Assembly: GCA_944323135.1 (NCBI GenBank)
Contig: CALURI010000019.1
Coordinates: 1-36,270 of the forward strand
Source: Candidatus Gastranaerophilales bacterium
GTDB taxonomy: Bacteria > Cyanobacteriota > Vampirovibrionia > Gastranaerophilales > Gastranaerophilaceae
DNA: 36,270 nt
Reading direction: 5' to 3'
Shown here: positions 31,526 through 36,270 of the stretch, piece after piece
Layout: each line of letters starts with the position of its first letter
How positions within the stretch are numbered: the first letter of the stretch is position 1
Translations under genes and position numbers: made by a program
The notes under the pieces: generated by a model
Seen by the model: the letters and a program-made list of their open reading frames with translations, nothing else
Told to the model about the DNA's origin: nothing
Database searches by the model: none

Positions 31526-32910
31526 ACTCTTCCGTACATATCTTCATAGCGAATTATATCTTCTTCAATAAGCGGATCGCCTTTTTGTATTTCAATAACT
31601 TCTAAATCTTCTTCAAATGGGTTTTGTAAAGAATGAACCGCTTTTAACGGGATGTCAACACTGTGTCCTGAAGATAGTATTAATTCTTTTCCTTCCAAGA
31701 CGACTTTTGCTTTACCTGTCAAAGTTACCCAATGCTCACTTCTATAATTATGTGATTGTAAAGATAATTTTTGTCCCGGATTTACGTGTATAATTTTGGT
31801 TAAGAATCCTTCGCCTTGAGCAATTACAGTATAAAATCCCCAAGGACGATAAACTGTTTTGTGGACAAGATGTGTATTATCATTTTGTTCTTTTAACGTG
31901 TTATAAATATGTTTAACATTTTGAGCTTGATCTTTTTTACATGCTAAAATTGCATCTTCTGTTTCTACGATTATTGTATCTTCAAGTCCAATAGTTGCAA
32001 CGAGTTTTGATGATGCATACACAAATGAATTTTTTGAATCTTTATCAAGTGCATGTCCTATAAAAACATTTCCGTTTTTATCTTTATTGCTAATATCATA
32101 AATAGATTTCCAAGAACCTAAATCATTCCAATCGCTTTCAAGTTTAATAAGTGCAATTTTATTTGATTTTTCCATTACCGCGTAATCAACGGAAATATTA
32201 GGCATTTTATCAAAATTTACAAACGGAATTTCATCGGATTTTGCGAAATTAAATTCATTCAAAATATTTATAATTTCTGGAGCATGTTTTTCAGCTTCTT
32301 TTAAGAATACTGAAGCTTTAAACATAAAGATACCGCTATTCCAAAAATATGTTCCTTCTTTTAAATATCTTTTTGCAGTTTCAAGTTCCGGTTTTTCTAC
32401 AAATTCTTTAACTTTAAATCCTTCGCCAAGTTTGTCACCAGTATTAATATATCCGAAACCTGTTTCAGGGTATGAAGGTTCAATTCCGAATGTTACGATA
32501 AATCCTTCCTGAGCAAGTTTTTCGCCTTTTTCAACGGTATTTTGAAATTTTATATTATCTTTAATAAATTGATCTGATGGCACAACTATAATTATAGGGT
32601 CTGAGTTTGACTTTTGCATAACATATTTTGTGCACACCGCAATTGCAGGAGCAGTATTCTTAGCAACAGGTTCTGATAATATTATAGGAGATTGTGTTAA
32701 TTCTGATAATTGCATCCTAACATTTGATGTATGTTTTGTGTTTGTGATGCTGATAATATTTTCTTCAGGCGTAAAAGATTTTAACCTTTGAAATGTAGCC
32801 TGTAAAAGACTTTTGTCTGAATTTAAATTTAATAATTGTTTTGGATACAGCTCTCTTGAAATTGGCCATAAACGGCTTCCTGAGCCTCCTGCTAATATTA
32901 TTCCGTACAT
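31522..32910 (-). CDS. manC: mannose-1-phosphate guanylyltransferase / mannose-6-phosphate isomerase
   Basis: 462 residues, bifunctional. The nucleotidyltransferase half starts MYGIILAGGSGSRLWPISRE followed by LYPKQLLNL, the GDP-mannose pyrophosphorylase signature. FVEKPELETAKRYL and YFWNSGIFMF follow. The C-terminal cupin (from about 345) is the type II phosphomannose isomerase: TVYRPWGFYTVI, GQKLSLQSHNYRSEHWVTLTG, GHSVDIPLKAVHSLQNP. It makes GDP-mannose from mannose 6-phosphate for cell-surface polysaccharide. AGGAGAGTGAT precedes the ATG. It stands alone on its strand. Confidence 0.96.
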   Translation of the reverse strand: MYGIILAGGSGSRLWPISRELYPKQLLNLNSDKSLLQATFQRLKSFTPEENIISITNTKHTSNVRMQLSELTQSPIILSEPVAKNTAPAIAVCTKYVMQKSNSDPIIIVVPSDQFIKDNIKFQNTVEKGEKLAQEGFIVTFGIEPSYPETGFGYINTGDKLGEGFKVKEFVEKPELETAKRYLKEGTYFWNSGIFMFKASVFLKEAEKHAPEIINILNEFNFAKSDEIPFVNFDKMPNISVDYAVMEKSNKIALIKLESDWNDLGSWKSIYDISNKDKNGNVFIGHALDKDSKNSFVYASSKLVATIGLEDTIIVETEDAILACKKDQAQNVKHIYNTLKEQNDNTHLVHKTVYRPWGFYTVIAQGEGFLTKIIHVNPGQKLSLQSHNYRSEHWVTLTGKAKVVLEGKELILSSGHSVDIPLKAVHSLQNPFEEDLEVIEIQKGDPLIEEDIIRYEDMYGRV

Positions 32911-32983
32911 ATCACTCTCCTGATTACAAATATTATAATATAAAAATTATATTTTTGTTTTTATTTTGTAAAACATATTTTTC

Positions 32984-33012
32984 TTGAATAATAAAATATT
33001 TTTTGCTAAAAT
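32984..33012 (+). promoter_or_regulatory. sigma70-type promoter of the lytic transglycosylase gene
   Basis: TTGAAT and TAAAAT separated by exactly 17 bases. The predicted start (about 33019) is only three bases before the ATG at 33022. With no Shine-Dalgarno sequence, the mRNA may be leaderless. Confidence 0.55.
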
Positions 33013-33021
33013 AAAATTAGA

Positions 33022-35010
33022 ATGATAGAGTGGGATTTTAAAAAGAAAGTAATAGCAATTACATTCGCTGTTGTTCTTGGGGTTGGTGGTATTTCTTTTG
33101 TTTCATTATACCAGTCTCCGCAAAGAACTGATGAAATTTATTCTGCAGCTTTAGAAGATTTTTCCAAAGGGGATTATCAAAACGCTTATTATCTTTTTTC
33201 TAAAATTACATTGTTTTCAAAATTAAAGCCGATTGCAATTTATCACAGGGCTGAATGCGCAAGAATGTTGGAAGATGATAAATCTGAATTAAAGCAATAC
33301 CAACTTCTTTTTAATAATTATCCTAAACATAAATTAAGTATTAAATCCCGTTATCTAGCAGGACAAAAACTTGTAGAAACAAAACCTAATTTAGCTAAAA
33401 AATATTTTGAATATATAATTCACAATGCCCCTGACACTGATTATGCAATTGCAAGTGATTATTATTTGGGACTTATATTAAAGCAAAAGTATCAGGATGC
33501 AGAAATTGTCCCTCAATCAGTTAAAGATGATATTCAAAATCATTTTAGACATTATCTGGAGAAAGCACCTTCTGGTAAACTTGCTTTGAAAGTGGTATAT
33601 GAATGGCTTGATTTATCAGGAAATATTTTAAAAGATGATTATTTGTTAATGGCAAGAACTTGTTTCTTTTTCGGGGAATATGAAAAAGCTCGTGAAATTT
33701 TGCAAAAAACAGATGTTACAGAAAATTGGGCACTTGATGTAAAGATATCAAATGCTTTAAAAAATTATCCAAGAGCAAAATATTTAACTGAAAACGGACT
33801 TCAAAAGCGTTCCCAATATGTTAGCGAAGATGATATTATTGATGCAATCGATATTTATTTGCAACTGTCTGAATCTAATTCAAAAGCTGTTGACAGGTTA
33901 CTTTCTCTTGCGTCAGGAAAAGGCAGAGATTATCTTTTGAGTTTAAAATGTGCTAATACTGCGCAAAAAGATAAAGCGGCATGTTATAATAATCTTTATC
34001 TGAAGTATCCGAACGGTAAGTTTTCAGCGGATGCATTGTCTAACCTCTTTTTCTTAAAAATAAAATCAGGCGATTATGAAAATGCAAGAAAAATTGGCAT
34101 GGACCATTTGAATAAATTCCCTGATGCAAATTCATCTCCAATGGTAATGTTTTGGCTTGGAAAAATTGGTGAAAAAACAAATAATTACGCAGAATATACA
34201 ACATATTATGAGAATGTTATAAATAAGTTTCCGGATTCGTATTATGCATATAGAGCTTACTTAAAACTTAGTCGTATAAGCGGGCCGTTAATTACAAATT
34301 ATATTGATCCTAAGCCTGTAATTTATCCTTATAAATATAAAGGCAATAATATAATAGTAAAACTTGTGGATTTAAAAGACTATGATGTTGTAAATGAAAT
34401 TGCAGGCAATGACGATTTTATAAAAAGTTGGGTTTTATTTAAAAAAGGTGATTTCCCGAATTCCATGCTGACAGCACGTGAAGCAATGGAAAAAATTAAA
34501 AATAAACCTGACAAATATGATTTACGTTGGCGTTTGATTTATCCGACAGTATATTACAATGATATAAAGCGATTTGCTCATGAAACCGGTAATAATGCGC
34601 CTTTAATGCTAGCGTTAACCCGAGAAGAAAGTTATTTTGATCCTCTTGCTCAAAGTATAGCTGGAGCAAGCGGTTTAATGCAGATAATGCCTGTAACGGC
34701 AAATGAGATAAATAATAAATTTAATCTTGGCATGCTTATCCCGTCTTCTTTATTTAATCCTTATCAAAACATAAAACTCGGGAACTATTATTATGAATTT
34801 TTAAGGAATAATCTGCAAGGGCATGACATTTCATCTGTTGCTGCTTATAATGGCGGTATCGGTTCTTTGCAACGCTGGAAAACTTCTCTGATATATAATG
34901 ATACAGATGAATTTGTTGAACAAATTCCATATCCTGAAACCAAAAATTATGTAAAAAAAGTTTTTGCAAGTTATTGGAATTATATAAGAATATATAACGG
35001 GAATAATTAA
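33022..35010 (+). CDS. membrane-anchored Slt-type soluble lytic murein transglycosylase
   Basis: 662 residues. An N-terminal anchor (about 8-28, VIAITFAVVLGVGGISFVSLY) is followed by a long series of TPR-like helical pairs (about 35-500, such as ALEDFSKGDYQNAYYLFSKI, ARKIGMDHLNKFPDA, YENVINKFPDSYYAYRAYL). These form the superhelical U domain of Slt70. The C-terminal SLT domain has the catalytic Glu536 in LTREESYFDP, then AGASGLMQIMP, NIKLGNYYYEFL and AAYNGGIGSLQRW. It cleaves peptidoglycan to 1,6-anhydromuropeptides in the periplasm or at the outer face of the membrane. It has its own promoter and ends in a bidirectional terminator. Confidence 0.93.
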   Translation: MIEWDFKKKVIAITFAVVLGVGGISFVSLYQSPQRTDEIYSAALEDFSKGDYQNAYYLFSKITLFSKLKPIAIYHRAECARMLEDDKSELKQYQLLFNNYPKHKLSIKSRYLAGQKLVETKPNLAKKYFEYIIHNAPDTDYAIASDYYLGLILKQKYQDAEIVPQSVKDDIQNHFRHYLEKAPSGKLALKVVYEWLDLSGNILKDDYLLMARTCFFFGEYEKAREILQKTDVTENWALDVKISNALKNYPRAKYLTENGLQKRSQYVSEDDIIDAIDIYLQLSESNSKAVDRLLSLASGKGRDYLLSLKCANTAQKDKAACYNNLYLKYPNGKFSADALSNLFFLKIKSGDYENARKIGMDHLNKFPDANSSPMVMFWLGKIGEKTNNYAEYTTYYENVINKFPDSYYAYRAYLKLSRISGPLITNYIDPKPVIYPYKYKGNNIIVKLVDLKDYDVVNEIAGNDDFIKSWVLFKKGDFPNSMLTAREAMEKIKNKPDKYDLRWRLIYPTVYYNDIKRFAHETGNNAPLMLALTREESYFDPLAQSIAGASGLMQIMPVTANEINNKFNLGMLIPSSLFNPYQNIKLGNYYYEFLRNNLQGHDISSVAAYNGGIGSLQRWKTSLIYNDTDEFVEQIPYPETKNYVKKVFASYWNYIRIYNGNN

Positions 35011-35042
35011 TGACTTAATATTATATATATTAATATAATAAT

Positions 35043-35073
35043 AAAAAGACCTGATTTAAAATCAAGTCTTTTT
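35043..35073. terminator. bidirectional terminator
   Basis: AAAAAGAC/GTCTTTTT with an inner TGATTT/AAATCA stem and one mismatch. It ends the transglycosylase transcript and that of the convergent gene at 35099-35524. Confidence 0.85.
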
Positions 35074-35098
35074 ATCAGTTTATTTTAATAACATATTT

Positions 35099-35524
35099 TT
35101 ATAACATATTTTTTCTAATATTTTCTTTTTGTTGGTCGATTTTTTTGATTCTTTTTTCAAGACTTTTTACTTGTTTATCTAAAGCTTTTCTTTCAGCTTT
35201 AACTGCATTATATTGAGCATCTATATCAGCATATTTAGATTTATAATTTAAAAGTTCGTTTCTGACATCAATTTGCGCATTATCTAATTGGATAATTGCA
35301 TTTTGCATCTTAGCGTTTCCGGCAGGTTCTTCAGCGGTGTTAGATGTAGTAGGAGCTGAAACAGATCTGTTTGTTGATGCTGCAGAAGTTCTAATTGGTG
35401 CAGCAGAATATGATGAGTCATCAAAATTAAGTGGAGTAAAAGCGTTTCCGTCGGCAAAAGCAGTACCAGAACAGATTAATAAAATTGATAAAGATAATAG
35501 GTAATTTTTTAAAGTTTTTTCCAT
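35099..35524 (-). CDS. small exported coiled-coil protein
   Basis: 141 residues from the ATG at 35524, preceded by AAAAGGAG; an in-frame start 13 codons upstream lacks this. MEKTLKNYLLSLSILLICSG followed by TAFA is a Sec signal peptide with cleavage likely after Ala24. The mature part has a Ser/Thr/Ala-rich low-complexity stretch (about 35-70) and a C-terminal coiled coil (about 75-141, with LDNAQIDVRNELLNYKSKY and KALDKQVKSLEKRIKKIDQQ). No enzyme motif is seen. It is probably periplasmic or envelope-associated. It is divergent from the rRNA promoter region. The family is unknown. Confidence 0.75.
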   Translation of the reverse strand: MEKTLKNYLLSLSILLICSGTAFADGNAFTPLNFDDSSYSAAPIRTSAASTNRSVSAPTTSNTAEEPAGNAKMQNAIIQLDNAQIDVRNELLNYKSKYADIDAQYNAVKAERKALDKQVKSLEKRIKKIDQQKENIRKNML

Positions 35525-35768
35525 GACAAATTCTCCTTTTATTAAATATACTTTATAAGACACTTATCTACAAGAAAGTATATATTATGCCTTTAAAAAA
35601 AAACTCATTCAAAAAAATGAAAAATATCGGGGAACTTTTTCTATATATATGCGTCAAAAAACATGTGCATGAGAGATTATTAACTTTTGTAAACGTCCAA
35701 ATTGCTTATGTAGTAGCACTTTTAGCGAAGAACTGAAAAAATATAAAAAAAAATATTAAAAAAAGTGC

Positions 35769-35797
35769 TTGACTTTAAAATTTCTTTTGCATACAAT
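35769..35797 (+). promoter_or_regulatory. rRNA promoter P1
   Basis: TTGACT and TACAAT with a 17-base spacer, about 410 bases before the 16S start. The -35 lies at the foot of an inverted repeat, AGCACTTTT (35715-35723) with AAAAGTGCT (35761-35769). Confidence 0.85.
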
Positions 35798-35889
35798 TAG
35801 AGACGTGCCCAGTGCACAGCGAACCTTTAAAAAATAATACATCGATCATAAAACGTTAAGAAATTTTAAAGAAAAATAAAAAAAACTAC

Positions 35890-35917
35890 TTGACAGAAAA
35901 AAATCACGATGTAAGAT
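35890..35917 (+). promoter_or_regulatory. rRNA promoter P2
   Basis: TTGACA and TAAGAT with a 16-base spacer, 121 bases downstream of P1. Tandem promoters are usual for rRNA operons. Confidence 0.8.
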
Positions 35918-36204
35918 TAGAAATGCAGATGACACTAGCGAATAGAAATAACGAATGCATCTGATTAATATATAAAGGAAGTAAACCCCAATTCAATATA
36001 AATTGAAATTGTGTCTGTGATTAACAGAGCTTCGTAAGAAGCGGTCGAAAAAGAGATTTTACTCTGTACTTTGACAACAGAATAGCTGAAAAGACAATAC
36101 TTTGTTAATTCTAAAAACGAATGATAAAGGACACGTTAAGCGTAACGCTTAGCGATAAGTAATGAGCTAGAAACTGTCGCAAGACAGATACTAATAACTT
36201 TCTG

Positions 36205-36270
36205 ACAATGGAGAGTTTGATCCTGGCTCAGGACGAACGCTGGCGGCGTGCTTCATACATGCAAGTCGAA
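36205..36270 (+). rRNA. 16S ribosomal RNA, 5' end
   Basis: The 5' end of a 16S gene: AGAGTTTGATCCTGGCTCAG (the universal 27F site, E. coli position 8) starts at 36212, so the mature 5' end is near 36205. It continues GACGAACGCTGGCGGCGTGC and CATGCAAGTCGAA, helices universal in bacteria. It runs off the right edge. It is too short for taxonomy. Confidence 0.97.

Larger units (their letters stand above)
35564..36204 (+). other. rRNA operon promoter and leader region
   Basis: About 640 non-coding bases. 35564-35760 is very A/T-rich, with no ORF, and fits an UP-element-like region. P1 and P2 are listed separately. The transcribed leader has a boxA-like TGTACTTTGACAAC (36065-36078), a TAAGCG/CGCTTA hairpin (36137-36151) and a CTGTC-GCAA-GACAG GNRA hairpin (36174-36187) just before the 16S start. 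These are the features expected of antitermination and 16S processing. Confidence 0.8.

Overview
The window is AT-rich, densely coded bacterial DNA. I infer an uncultured gut-type member of the Gastranaerophilales (Vampirovibrionia/'Melainabacteria', the non-photosynthetic relatives of cyanobacteria). The reasons are a Ycf45-like AAA ATPase with a C-terminal R3H domain (a cyanobacterial/plastid family), low GC, strong AGGAGG-type ribosome binding sites, anaerobic metabolism (pyruvate phosphate dikinase, a 2-oxoacid:ferredoxin oxidoreductase), and several long hypothetical proteins of a lineage-specific look. The 16S fragment at the right edge is too short to place it. No tRNA, CRISPR array, insertion sequence or prophage was seen.

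Layout. 1-1111 (minus): infA-rpmJ-rpsM-rpsK, the usual ribosomal order, running off the left edge; infA has its own promoter region and no secY/adk/map in front of it. 1381-2900: a type IV prepilin-like gene broken by one base in an A run, a small XRE regulator, and a hypothetical gene whose ribosome binding site lies at the foot of a near-pure A/U hairpin. 2926-4420 (minus): a polyprenyl diphosphate synthase overlapping lepB.

4633-11527 is the most lineage-specific part. A minus-strand run encodes a Cys/His-knuckle coiled-coil protein, a four-TM protein, a HEAT-like protein and a coiled-coil-tailed protein. A second, longer paralogue of the last lies beyond a plus-strand PlsC-type acyltransferase. 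The two paralogues share N-terminus, C-terminus and 5' leader.

11839-13780 (plus): the Ycf45-like ATPase and a glutaredoxin. 13840-18946 (minus): ppdK and, just upstream of it, a shortened PPDK paralogue that has lost the phosphohistidine domain but kept the pyruvate/PEP-site residues. 19319-22005 (minus): a four-subunit 2-oxoacid:ferredoxin oxidoreductase operon. PPDK and this complex would work together on PEP/pyruvate and 2-oxoacid flow with ferredoxin as the electron carrier.

22188-31525 (plus): a 2386-residue coiled-coil repeat protein overlapping a glcD-type FAD oxidase, then a HEXXH metalloprotein. It meets manC tail to tail at a shared palindromic stop. 33022-35010 is a membrane-anchored Slt-type lytic transglycosylase. 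35099-35524 (minus) is a small exported coiled-coil protein. 35564-36204 is the rRNA promoter and leader region, with two tandem sigma70-type promoters, leading into the first bases of a 16S rRNA gene.
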